A stretch of DNA of 64,000 nt from Nemertoderma westbladi (taxonomy: Eukaryota > Xenacoelomorpha > Nemertodermatida > Nemertodermatidae), in assembly GCA_032718475.1 (NCBI GenBank), contig JAUCBJ010006736.1, positions 1 to 64,000 of the forward strand, written 5' to 3'. This document shows, piece after piece, positions 35,610 to 45,856 of this stretch. The notes under the pieces were generated by a model, which worked only from the letters and a program-made list of their open reading frames with translations, had not been told where the DNA came from and made no database searches. Numbering within the stretch: position 1 is the first letter of the stretch; every line of letters starts with the position of its first letter. A program made the translations under genes and the position numbers.

Positions 35610-37672
35610 CTAAATTTCATCACTTTCTACTAAATTTATTCACTCTCCACTAAATTTATTCACTTTCTACTAAATTTATTCACTTTCCACTAAATTTATT
35701 CACTTTCCACTAAATTTATTCACTTTCCACTAAATTTATTCACTTTCCACAAAATTTATTCACTTTCCACTAAATTTATTTACTTTCCACTAAATTTATT
35801 CACTTTCCACTAAATTTATTGTTATTATTATTATGACACAGCCATATTAATTACTTTTTTTTAATTTTGTGTAATTTTTAGTTTGACTTGGGAAAAATTT
35901 ATACAATAGATAAATTTATTTCAGTGATCTTTAGTCGTTTCTAGTTTGATAAAACTAGAGAAGAAGCCCCTCCCACCTGGCCACCTTCCACTTTTTTCTA
36001 ATATTCGTCCGAATTAGTTAATAATTTTAAATTTTTCGGATAAGTTTTCATTATTGTTCGTTGATAAGATTGTCTCACTTTACACAAAATTTATTCACTT
36101 TCCACTAAATTTATTCACATTCCACTAAATGTATTCACTTTCCACTAAATGTATTCACTTTCCACTAATTTATTCCCTTTACACTAAATTTATTCGCTTT
36201 CTACTAAATTTATTCACTTTCCACTAAATTTCATCACTTTCCACTAAATTTCCTCACTTTCCACTAAATTTAATCACTGTACACTAAATTAATTCAATGT
36301 ATTAACTTTCCACTAAATTTAATCACTTTCCACTAAATTTATTCACTATCCACTACATTTATTCACATTCCACTAAATTAATTCACTTTCCACTAAATGT
36401 ATTAACTTTCCACTAAATGTAATCACTTTCCACTACATTTATTCACTTTCCACTAAATGTATTAACTTTCCATTAAATGTAATCACTTTCCACTACATTT
36501 ATTCACTTTCCACTACATTTATTCACTTTCCACTAAATTTATTCACTTTTTACTAAATTTATTCACTTTCCACTAAATTTCATCACTTTCCACTAAATTT
36601 CCTCACTTTCCACTAAATTTAATCACTTTACACTAAATTAATTCAATGTATTAACTTTCCACTAAATTTAATCACTTTCCACTAAATTTATTCACTATCC
36701 ACTACATTTATTCACATTCCACTAAATTAATTCACTTTCCACTAAATGTATTAACTTTCCACTAAATGTAATCACTTTCCACTACATTTATTCACTTTCC
36801 ACTAAATGTATTAACTTTCCATTAAATGTAATCACTTTCCACTACATTTATTCACTTTCCACTACATTTATTCACTTTCCACTAAATTTATTCACTTTTT
36901 ACTAAATTTATTCACTTTCCACTAAATTTCATCACTTTCCACTAAATTTCCTCACTTTCCACTAAATTTAATCACTTTACACTAAATTAATTCAATGTAT
37001 TAACTTTCCACTAAATTTAATCACTTTCCACTAAATTTATTCAATATCCACTACATTTATTCACATTCCACTAAATTAATTCACTTTCCACTAAATGTAT
37101 TAACTTTCCACTAAATGTAATCACTTTCCACTACATTTATTCACTTTCCACTAAATGTATTAACTTTCCACTAAATGTAATCACTTTCCACTACATTTAT
37201 TCACTTTCAACTACATTTATTCACTTTCCACTAAATTTATTCACTTTTTACTAAATTTATTCACTTTCCACTAAATTTCCTCACTTTCCACTAAATTTAA
37301 TCACTTTACACTAAATTAATTCAATGTATTAACTTTCCACTAAATTTAATCACTTTCCACTAAATTTATTCACTATCCACTACATTTATTCACATTCCAC
37401 TAAATTAATTCACTTTCCACTAAATGTATTCACTTTCCACTAAATTTATTCACTTTTTACTAAATTTATTCACTTTCCACTAAATTTCCTCACTTTCCAC
37501 TAAATTTAATCACTTTACACTAAATTAATTCAATGTATTAACTTTCCACTAAATTTATTAACTTTCTACTAAATTTATTCACTATCCACTAAATTTATTC
37601 ACTTTACACTAAATTTATTCACTTTCCACTACATTTATTAACTATCCACTACATTTATTCACTAATTCACTA
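35610..37672. repeat. 20-bp minisatellite with ~347-bp higher-order repeat
   Basis: Unit CACTTTCCACTAAATTTATT with variants CTAAATGTATT, CTACATTTATT and CTAAATTTCAT. Landmark text TACACTAAATTAATTCAATG recurs at about 36280, 36627, 36974, 37307 and 37515, so groups of ~17 units were duplicated as blocks. Shorter pieces of the same array lie in the tandem copies (32037-32230, 32485-32633 and the +1,795 equivalents). One junction of the 1,795-bp triplication lies in this array. Confidence 0.9.
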
Positions 37673-37750
37673 AATTTACCGCTGTTGCCCACCATCTCAT
37701 GAAATAAATAACACATTCTAAAATTTTGTGTATTATTAAATAAGATATTG

Positions 37751-38503
37751 GGGTCGTTTGCACAAAAAGTGGCCAAATTGCGTCCCCTGTAATTTCGCCA
37801 TTTTATAAGCCATAACTACAGTATATAAACCTTTCCATTTTTTGGCATTGGTTTTAGGCAATTTTACATATACTGTATTTCTATCGGATTACAAGCATGA
37901 AAAGGCATTTTATGCGATGTCCCATTCTATGTTTTTGAGATACAAACAATTATAACCAAATGTTAGTAAGAGATACTTCCAGTAAACTACTGTATAGTCC
38001 AGTAGGCCTACTAGTCGTTATGCGGGTACACTTCTTTAAAATTTGTTTTTGAAGCGATAAAAAATGCTATAAATTCGTTTTTAGAGATTTGTCATGTGTT
38101 GTAACGTTCGTTTTTTAAAGATAACTTTTGAGTGTGAAATGTGTATGTGTCAAAGTAAGTATTTTCCGAAAGATCATTTTATTGGCTATCCTATCCGTAT
38201 ATATACGATTGAATGCAAAACGATAAGTCTAACAGAAGTTATGCCCAAAAGTTAACCAAGCAGTTTTTTTACGTTATTGAAAATTTTCCCTAGGTAACGC
38301 CTTTATTTTCGCTCTAACTTTTCTTCTACAAATCGGATTTACTTCATTTAAAGTTTTTTTAGACCGTTTCTGAAGGCGCAATCCACTATGAAATTTGAAA
38401 TCAGCACGCAACAGGGCTTTCGAAATACAGTATGTATGATTTTATAGGGTTTGCGAAAAATATTTTTAACATTGAAATTGGCCACTTTTTGTGCAAACGA
38501 CCC
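37751..38503. mobile_element. 753-bp DNA element with 26-bp inverted ends
   Basis: Starts GGGTCGTTTGCACAAAAAGT (26-bp end, 37751-37776) and ends with the exact inverse at 38478-38503. ATTG directly flanks both sides (37747-37750, 38504-38507), consistent with a 4-bp target duplication. There is no transposase frame inside. It sits beside a LINE RT relic. Confidence 0.85.
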
Positions 38504-38514
38504 ATTGATTTGAT

Positions 38515-39160
38515 TTTAAACTCATTTTATATGCCGACGACAGTGCTGTTATTTTCTCTCATAAAGATCCTATCAATATTTCCAAAAAGTTAAGTGCAGT
38601 TCTAGAATCCTTTAATTTTGAGTGGTTGGTTGATAATAAGCTATCCATTCACTACGGTAAGACTTAAAGTATTTTGTTTGGTTCCAAAAGAAAGTTAAAG
38701 AAGGCAACTAAGTTTGAAGTCGCTAGTATGGACATAAAATAGAAAATAAAAAGGAAGTTAAATATTTAGGCGCCACATTGGATAACTGCTTATCAGGAGA
38801 AAGCATAGTGAAAAATATTTTCTCGAAAGTTAACAGTAGGCTTAGGTTTCTATACAGAAATAAAAATAGTTTAAACACCGACTCCCGCAAGTTACTTTGC
38901 TCTTCTTTAATACCAAACAGCTTAAATGTAAATTACAAGTAGCTCAGAATAAAGTAGTACGATTTATTAAAGACTACAAACCTAGGCACCACCTAACTCC
39001 AGATGACTTTTCTGAATCTGGACTACTTAAGTTAGATAGTAGAGTTAAACAGCTACGCCTTAACCATGTGCATAAAGTGTATAATGGTAAATGTCCTAAT
39101 TACCTAAAACAAAAATTCAACTTAAATGTCCTAATTACCTAAAACAAAAATTCAACAGAG
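38515..39160 (+). pseudogene. LINE reverse transcriptase relic (YADD present)
   Basis: Translation begins FILYADDSAVIFSHKD, the RT catalytic motif C, and continues with VKYLGATLDNCLS, KVNSRLRFLYRNKNS and VAQNKVVRFIKDYKPRHHL. This order is typical of jockey/CR1-like non-LTR elements. Several stops and frame changes (near 38665, 38743 and 38912) show it is dead. Its 3' end carries a 32-bp tandem duplication (AATGTCCTAATTACCTAAAA and onward) at 39092-39155. N-terminal RT and endonuclease parts are missing. Confidence 0.8.
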
Positions 39161-39644
39161 TACGCGATACACTACAGTACCAGAGCAGTGTGTCGAACGA
39201 TTTTGACATGATTTTTCCCCGGGCTTCTCCCGGTTCATTTGTGAATTTACCCGGTTTAGATGACAATTATTTTATTGTATTCAATTTAATTGCATAATAT
39301 AATTATATAATAGGGGCCTACTGTATAATGCGCATTATATTGAATTATAAGTTTACCTCTCCAATTAGTATAATTCATTAATAAACTCAGAGTCGTTATA
39401 GCTCAGTTATCTCATCGTTCAGCCTGTCTACTCTTTTAGCATAAAGTATTCACATAAAGTTTTAGCAACAATTGACAACAAGTTTATCAATAAAAAAAAC
39501 CTTTTATCAATAAAATGCTCGTTTTAATCTATGAGCACAACCTTTTAATTGTTCGGTTTATTTTATTGACATGTGTGTGTTTAATATGGCCTATTTTACG
39601 GTGGCTGATTGCGGAAAATTATTTTCATTTTTTTTAGGTTTTTC

Positions 39645-40063
39645 ACACGGGTGAAAAACATTTATCACCCGGGTGAAAAACAGTTATCACCCGGGTGAAA
39701 AACATTTATCACCCGGGTGAAATACATGTGTCAGAACTTAATATGTAGTTAGTTTCCTTATAAACAAAATAATATCGAAAGCTCATTTTGATCCAGATTC
39801 ACTCTTGGCGAATTAATATCTCGACCCAATGTTAGTAATCAATTAAGGGAAAGGATCAGGTTACAGTGGCATGTTATTCTAACCAAAACAATAAACGAAT
39901 GTCAATAGTTAAACATTTAAATATTTTTCACTCGGGTGATAAATGTTTATCACCCGGGTGAAAAATGCTTCTGGGTGAAAAATGTTTCTGGGTGATAAAT
40001 TTTTTAACCCGGGTGATAAATGTTTTTCATCCGGGTGATAAATGTTTTTCACCCGGGTTTTAA
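39645..40063. repeat. Inverted arrays of the CACCCGGGTG palindrome
   Basis: Left array (39645-39720): ~22-bp units of AAAAACATTTATCACCCGGG. Right array (39928-40063): the inverse type, TGATAAATGTTTTTCACCCG. Each unit contains the 10-bp palindrome CACCCGGGTG or a variant. The two arrays flank a relic of the poly-G MITE family, so the locus can fold into a large cruciform. Confidence 0.8.
39793..39909 (+). mobile_element. Relic of the poly-G/poly-C MITE family
   Basis: Contains GGCGAATTAATATCTCG, AAGGGAAAGGATCAGGTTAC and CTAACCAAAACAATAAACGA in the family order, without the homopolymer ends. It sits between the two CACCCGGGTG arrays. Confidence 0.7.
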
Positions 40064-40084
40064 CATTACTATTTTTAACGACTG

Positions 40085-40410
40085 CCTCTTTGATATTACG
40101 GGTGGAATAAGGTTTTACCATCTACCTTTTACTACTACTACTACTAGGTCGAGCGAAGTCGGACATATATCTTTCAGTTGCGAGACCGAGAGTAAACCGC
40201 TTGTGGTCGCAACTCCTACAAGCGTCTTCGCAGTAGGTCGCCGTTGGTTGATTACCTTCCGCCGACCTTGTCAACATGTCTAGCAGTTGGTTGATTACCT
40301 TCCGCCTATCCACGGCCTACAGCCCTGCTGCCGACTGTAGGGGTCCATTTGTTACACCCTGAACCAAGTGTGCCTCCTGGGTTTTGGTATCCAGTATAGA
40401 CAGAGCGGGG
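40085..40410 (+). other. Unassigned, with GTTGGTTGATTACCTTCCGCC duplication
   Basis: Higher-GC stretch after an (ACT)n run. TTGGTTGATTACCTTCCGCC occurs twice, near 40244 and 40286. It may be part of a SINE or LINE 5' region, but no promoter box or protein motif is recognised. Confidence 0.3.
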
Positions 40411-40415
40411 AGTGT

Positions 40416-40679
40416 GGGGGGGGGGGGGGGGGGGGGGGGGACTGGACGCAAAACCCGCCTTGGCGAATTAATATCCCGCCTCAATGTTAAATTCTCAATT
40501 TAGGGAAAGGAGCAGGTTACAGTGGCACGTTATTTTAACCAAAACAATAAACTAAGCACAATAGAACAGTTTACAGTTTTATTTTTGCTCGTAATCAGCT
40601 GTTATTTGCGTCCAATTTCCCCTGGAGTGGGATGAATTATTATTGCGTCTCCAGTCCCCCCCCCCCCCCCCCCCCCCCC
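40416..40679 (+). mobile_element. Reference copy of the poly-G/poly-C MITE
   Basis: A 25-nt G run (40416-40440) is followed by ACTGGACGCAAAACCCGCC. The right side reads TTGCGTCTCCAGT and ends in a 24-nt C run (40656-40679). The homopolymers and the adjacent ACTGGACGCAA/TTGCGTCTCCAGT form one terminal inverted repeat. The interior has GGGAAAGGAGCAGGTTACAG, AACCAAAACAATAAACTAAG and ATCAGCTGTTATTTGCGTCC. It is 264 bp with no coding capacity. Superfamily is unknown and no target duplication is evident. Confidence 0.85.
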
Positions 40680-41500
40680 TATCTGGAATAGTGATACCGA
40701 AGTAGTCAAGTCATATTATCCTTCCAGACCTAATTGTTTACCCTTTATGTAGAATCTATGTGATAAGGATAATCAATCACCATTTCGACACTTGACATTT
40801 TTGTTTTCTTTAAATTTATATAATATATCTAATTTGCGTTTGTTTAATGACGTTGAGATGCATATACGATCGGAGATATAAAAGTAGTTGTTGAAAATGC
40901 CTCTGATTAATATGTAAGTCTCGCCCTTTATTCCAAAATTATAATAATATAGTTTTCGTACCAGACGAAAAAAATACTTGACATTAAATATCAATTAATT
41001 TTAATTTTCTATAACAAATATTTCCGTATAAGATAATCATAAACAATGTATTGTAAATGTGTGCCCATAGTTGTTAGTAAGAAATGTTTGCATAATATTA
41101 CCATACATAGACAGTTATTTGGGAATTATAATTCTACCTAATATTCGTGAGACAAGATAACAATTACTAATTGGATGACAACTCTATATAACTATAACAT
41201 TCAAGTAACAGTACAGTACAAATGAAGCACCATATAGCAAACAAAACGAATCGTTATTAAAAGCACAAGGTTGATCAGTAATGAAATATACAATAATTAT
41301 TTATGTTATAATTAAAATTAAACCGTAGTTTAACGTGCAACTCGTATTTATTGTGTATTATTTTATTATTATTGTATAAAGTACTGAATACGTCATGGAT
41401 GCGGCATTTATTTTTACTAAACAATTTAAAAACAACGACAAACGATTTAATTTTAAATTCAAACAATTTATTAAATCATGTTCTCGCCACCTTTATCAGT
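40680..41500. other. AT-rich intergenic downstream of HECTD3
   Basis: Very AT-rich with short frames of no apparent merit. On the minus strand, AATAAA-type sequences near 41466-41472 could serve as polyadenylation signals for the HECTD3-like gene; this is not demonstrated. Confidence 0.35.
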
Positions 41501-41511
41501 TAAGTCCAAAT

Positions 41512-41752
41512 AAAAACTTATCAGAAAAATTTAAAATTATTAACTAATTCGGACGAATATTAGAAAAAAGTGGAAGATGGCCAGGTGGGAGGGGCTGCTT
41601 TTCTAGTTTTATCAAACTAGAAACGACTAAAAATCACTGAAATAAATTTATCTATTGTATAAATTTTTCCCAAGTCAAACTAAAAAGGACACAAAATTAA
41701 AAAAAAAGTAATTAATATGGCTGTGTCATAATAATAATAACAATACACAACC
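41512..41752 (-). repeat. HECTD3 3' flank segment shared with triplicated unit
   Basis: Reverse complement of the segments at 32229-32470, 34024-34265 and 35819-36060, about 95% identical by eye. It starts ~20 bp past the HECTD3 stop and so probably lies in the 3' UTR. It may be either the source of the other copies or an element inserted in the UTR. Confidence 0.75.
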
Positions 41753-41772
41753 GCACTGTAATTAATTATGAT

Positions 41773-44253
41773 TCATTCGTCCCACGGGTCTACATCGGTA
41801 TCAATAGCTATGCAGTTGTAGGCGGCGTAGCGGAGTTTCTCCTCGGTTGCCTGAACCGACGGATATCGAGGCAGATAGAGAGCGGACGAACAAGTGCTGG
41901 AAGCGGGAAGCATATCCGACTTATTCCGATCCTGGAACACGTAGATAGTGGCAGGAAGACGCCGACGACCGCACACGAACCGGAGCAATCGCGAGCGGTC
42001 CTCGTTGGTGAAGTTCTCCAGAGCCGAGTAGAAGAACTTAACGTGTCTATCGTCGGACGCCATGTCCTCGATTCGAATGCACCTCTTCAACGCGTCGAAG
42101 GTGACCTCCGGGTCGCCGCAGATGCGTCGCTCGAGGTCCTCCCAGGTGAGCAGCTCGAGGACGGCTTGAGGAATAACGGAGATCAACCCGCGACGGATCG
42201 CCGTGATCTGGTCGCGGGATTCGAGCAGCTTGGCGCGTCGCACCGCCTCGCACCACCACCGTCTCTCGGCGTACGGGACCGACTGCTCGGCCCCGCACGG
42301 TCGCAGCTCCACCGTCCGACTGTTCGACAGCGTCGTAGTAAAGGTCAGGTAGTTCGCGTAGAGTTCCTGATAGGTCGACTCGTCGGCGGCCTCGATGGCC
42401 TCGACTAGCCGGACCTGGGCGGCGTCCACCGCCGGGTAATCCCGCGCCCATGAGACCGGCTGCCCTATAAGCGACTTCCACACGAACGAGGACAGCGAGA
42501 GAACGAGGTTCTCCGAGCCCCGGAAACACGCGCCCATCAGCTTCCCGATCCAGACGAACTTGGCGAATTCGCGGCATCCGGGGTTCGGTATGTAGACGTC
42601 GTTGTCGTCGTCGGCGTCCGGGGAGACCCGGAGGAAGAACGGAAGCGGAACCGACTGGGAGGCGTCGGGGGGGTTGAGTTCCTCGGCGATGTCGGCCAAG
42701 GAGTCCCGGAACCCCCCGCCCTGGTCGATAATCCCCTCCGAGAGGAACTTACACTCCCACCACTGGTTGTACCCGCTGGCCCAGCGGTAGCTCAGTCGGG
42801 AAACTCGTTCCACACCGGCCAGCGAGTGGAACACCTGATGGAACACCGAGTTCCTACAACTCGGGTCCTTCGAGGGGTCGCCCCGGTGTTCCATAGCGAG
42901 TCGACGGTTTATATAAACCTTGGGGCGATCCTCCGGTTCGGAGGTCTCCACCCGACGGAGGAGATTGTTAATTAACGTGGAACGAGTCGAACTCAACAAC
43001 AGAACCGGTTTCAACACGAACAGATCCGAGAAAATAGACGACGTATTCGATGATTCCATAGAGGAGGAAGCTACGAAGTTTAATTCGTGATCGAGAAGTG
43101 AGGCGATTCTCTGCAAGGCGAGAGCGCGTCGATACAGCGTGTCCAGCGAGGCGGCTTGGAGTCTGGGGAACCGGACCATGGGGTCGGCGAGCAAGTCGCG
43201 ACTTAGCCCTATCGGGACACCGATGCGCGCGACCATGTCGATACCGTAGATGCGCGAGTCGATACCGTCGCTGTGGTTCCGCTTAATGCGGATCTCCAAG
43301 ACGGCGTGATGATCCGAATAGTCGGAGAGTAGAGGGACCTCGTAGGACGTAGACGAGCCGCTGGGTGGCGTATCCGTCGAGTCTATATCGGCGATCTTCC
43401 GCAAGGAGTCGGCGTCAGGGCCCGCCATAACGACCATCCGGGACGGCGTGTAGGAATCTTGGGAGCGGGCAATCCGAACGGACAAACGTTGCAACACCGT
43501 TCCAGGTTTAATGGCCATCCGGATCCAGTGGTTCCCGCTAGTTCCGTCCGACTCCCAGCGACTGTCTGGGTCTCCATCCGTAAGGCAATCCGCTCCCTCA
43601 GGCTGCGACGACACCTCGATACTGCTGACATACTTCTTGATCTTTCCTGTCGGGCCATATTCCCCCGGGTGGGACTTCCCGTATTTCTCGAGGAACCGAC
43701 ACAATTGCTCGTCGTGTTCCACTGACCAGGATGTCCCCGTGGGCACCGAACGCAGACGTTCCACCGCAGGTACGTTCATCGAACTCGAGGTCAACGTCCG
43801 CCGATTAAACAACGAGTAAGTGGAATCCACCAATTTTAAACTCGCCGCCTCCACCGGAACACCGACAAATTTTAGAAGCGGAATTCCGTTTCTAGGGAGA
43901 CCTAATATCCACAAATTATGGGCCGTTTTTAGTCCAGCGTCCCCTATAGGACCAGCAATGGGTAATTCGTCTAGAATTAGTAGCCATTGCCCATCGTTTC
44001 TGCAGTATTCCTCTGAATCAACAGAAAATCGCGTTTCGGGGTCTAGAACCAACGAGCCAACCTGATTGGCTGAACTAGTTTCAGGTGATGTATATAGTTT
44101 AAACGTCGTTTTGGTCGGTGCACAGCATTTTACAATAATTTCCTTGGGCAAGTAGCACAGGGGTAGCGGTAAAGGCGCCCCCTGGAGGAGAGCTTTGCTG
44201 CATTCTGAGAGACACTTCAGACGGGCTAAGTGAACATCCACTGAATTCCTCAT
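41773..44253 (-). CDS. HECTD3: HECTD3-like E3 ubiquitin-protein ligase, intronless
   Basis: A complete 826-residue frame, slightly shorter than the vertebrate protein of about 860. Like its family it should accept ubiquitin from an E2 on a catalytic cysteine and pass it to substrates. A DOC/APC10-like domain spans about residues 206-340 (KKYVSSIEVSSQ, CLTDGDPDSRWESDG). The HECT domain runs from about 488 (WWECKFLSEGIIDQGGGFRD) to the end. The predicted active cysteine is Cys788 in LPASSTCSS, 38 residues from the C-terminus, the same spacing as in human HECTD3, and the tail IAIDTDVDPWDE is conserved in type. The N-terminus matches the family's start region, so the ATG at 44253 is plausible. 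The frame is uninterrupted and clearly more GC-rich than its surroundings. Vertebrate HECTD3 has many exons, so this copy may be a functional retrogene or reflect lineage intron loss. Confidence 0.93.
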   Translation of the reverse strand: MRNSVDVHLARLKCLSECSKALLQGAPLPLPLCYLPKEIIVKCCAPTKTTFKLYTSPETSSANQVGSLVLDPETRFSVDSEEYCRNDGQWLLILDELPIAGPIGDAGLKTAHNLWILGLPRNGIPLLKFVGVPVEAASLKLVDSTYSLFNRRTLTSSSMNVPAVERLRSVPTGTSWSVEHDEQLCRFLEKYGKSHPGEYGPTGKIKKYVSSIEVSSQPEGADCLTDGDPDSRWESDGTSGNHWIRMAIKPGTVLQRLSVRIARSQDSYTPSRMVVMAGPDADSLRKIADIDSTDTPPSGSSTSYEVPLLSDYSDHHAVLEIRIKRNHSDGIDSRIYGIDMVARIGVPIGLSRDLLADPMVRFPRLQAASLDTLYRRALALQRIASLLDHELNFVASSSMESSNTSSIFSDLFVLKPVLLLSSTRSTLINNLLRRVETSEPEDRPKVYINRRLAMEHRGDPSKDPSCRNSVFHQVFHSLAGVERVSRLSYRWASGYNQWWECKFLSEGIIDQGGGFRDSLADIAEELNPPDASQSVPLPFFLRVSPDADDDNDVYIPNPGCREFAKFVWIGKLMGACFRGSENLVLSLSSFVWKSLIGQPVSWARDYPAVDAAQVRLVEAIEAADESTYQELYANYLTFTTTLSNSRTVELRPCGAEQSVPYAERRWWCEAVRRAKLLESRDQITAIRRGLISVIPQAVLELLTWEDLERRICGDPEVTFDALKRCIRIEDMASDDRHVKFFYSALENFTNEDRSRLLRFVCGRRRLPATIYVFQDRNKSDMLPASSTCSSALYLPRYPSVQATEEKLRYAAYNCIAIDTDVDPWDE

Positions 44254-44403
44254 TTTACAATTAATTAACCAAACTGACCTGTAAACTGACTGAGCACGAC
44301 CGGTAAGCCTATAATAGAAAAAAAATGCAATATCAATTAGTCTTACCGGTACCGGTCTGCCGGTAATAGGAATAGCCTAGTTCATAGTTGGGCTTGGCCC
44401 GCA

Positions 44404-45468
44404 CAAGGTGTATTAAATAACAGGTCATGCAGCGAGCGGATTGCTGAAATTAGCGGAGGCCGATCTTTTCCCTATTTATGGCACTATTTTCATTAATTTT
44501 CAGTAGGAACTTATTTTATGCTACTTTTCTTAGGTGGATATGATGACTACGGTTCATAAAAATGTAATCAAATGTCTTTCTGGAATTTTTATATTGTTGT
44601 TGTCAAGGTAACCGTGTACAAAGTTCAAACTTTGCGTGTCTGTAATTCAAGACGATCGGGGATTCTGTTCTTGAGATTTGGCAGGTGAGTAAAGGAAATA
44701 AAAGTCTTATCAAAATATTTGAAAGGTATATTTTTTTCAATCCTGTTTCCATGGTAATGGGTGTAACGATAATTTCACATTATGACCGCCAGGTAGAAAT
44801 TTGGCTACTATTTTCTATTTATATCATTTGCAACTGACGTCCCTGGCCGTCCTGTCCTCTTCCTTTTCTAATAATTAATTGCAAACCAAAATTTAATATT
44901 CTGGAATCTTAAAATCATGCTATCACAGGTTTTGCCCTCTAATTGGACAGTTTTGTTTGTTGGCACTTTATGTCCTTTACAATTAAGATTCACAATTATT
45001 GACGATTGATAAAATAAAATGTTGGTATTTTTAACTTAATATTAAGACTGACAAACACCGAATAAAAATGGCGTTTTATAGAATTGGTTGACAATTATTT
45101 AAATTTTTCATTATATATATTACCATGGCAACGGGATTGAAAAAATATTTAAATGTAGAATATTTTGATAAACTTTTATTCCCATTACTCGCCTACCAAA
45201 TCTCAAGAACAGAATCCATCGAATTACTTGAATTACAGACGGGCAAAGTTTGAACTTTGTACCCGGTTACCTTGACAATATAAAAATTCCAGAAACATAT
45301 TTTATTACAATTCTATGAACCCTAGTCATCATATCCACCTAAGAAAAGTAGCACATAAGAAGTTTCTAAGGAAATATTATGAAAATAGAGCCATAAATAG
45401 GGAAAAGATCGGCCTCTGCTAATTTCAGCAATCAGCTCGCTGCATGACCTGTTATTTAGTACACCTTG
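44404..45468. mobile_element. Foldback element with ~350-bp inverted arms
   Basis: Left arm (44404-44757) begins CAAGGTGTATTAAATAACAG. The right arm (45121-45468) ends with its inverse, CTGTTATTTAGTACACCTTG. Shared internal words include AGGCCGATCTTTTCCCTATT, TTAGGTGGATATGATGACTA and TCTTGAGATTTGGCAG/GTGAGTAA, each inverted in the other arm. The spacer is ~360 bp with no coding frame. The arms have diverged moderately. It lies immediately upstream of the HECTD3-like start and could affect its promoter. Confidence 0.85.
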
Positions 45469-45856
45469 GCTAGGCAGCTTGCAGCTTGGGGAGTTTAGTC
45501 AGCGTTGCCCTGTTACCGGTACCTACAACTACAACAAACACTATACAGCTGTAGGTACCGGTACTGGAAAAACAAATAGATGTCAGACACCTGAAGGTTG
45601 GCCCTATATTAATATAATAAAAAAATAAAAAATAATAGGGCCTACCGGCTGACCGGTACCTGTATAAATTTACAAATCTACAGAATTGACTGATTGATGA
45701 ATTGTGTAAACATATAAAGATATGCAGGGAACCAGCAGTCAACGAAACGTCAACTGAACTGACAGACTCATACGTAGTCAAGTCATACCGGCACGCGGTA
45801 CCGGCTGACCGGTACTACTTAACAAGAGCACCGAACTGGGTGTTCAAGAGCACCGA

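Larger units (their letters stand above)
30839..36223. repeat. 1,795-bp segmental tandem triplication
   Basis: Copies 30839-32633, 32634-34428 and 34429-36223 look identical by eye. Each unit contains the first ~86 codons of BEL gag, the 5' LTR, the flanking host DNA with a 57-bp repeat, a segment related to the HECTD3 3' flank, and part of a 20-bp minisatellite. Both junctions read TTTCCA/TAAAATCC, joining the minisatellite (TTTCCACTAAATTT) to gag (CTCCCATAAAATCC) through a shared CCA. The duplication therefore post-dates the BEL insertion and used microhomology. An assembly error cannot be excluded from sequence alone. Confidence 0.9.

Noticed and set aside
42043-44065. Several plus- and minus-strand ORFs of 60-176 codons
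   Set aside because: Shadows of the GC-rich HECTD3-like coding frame.
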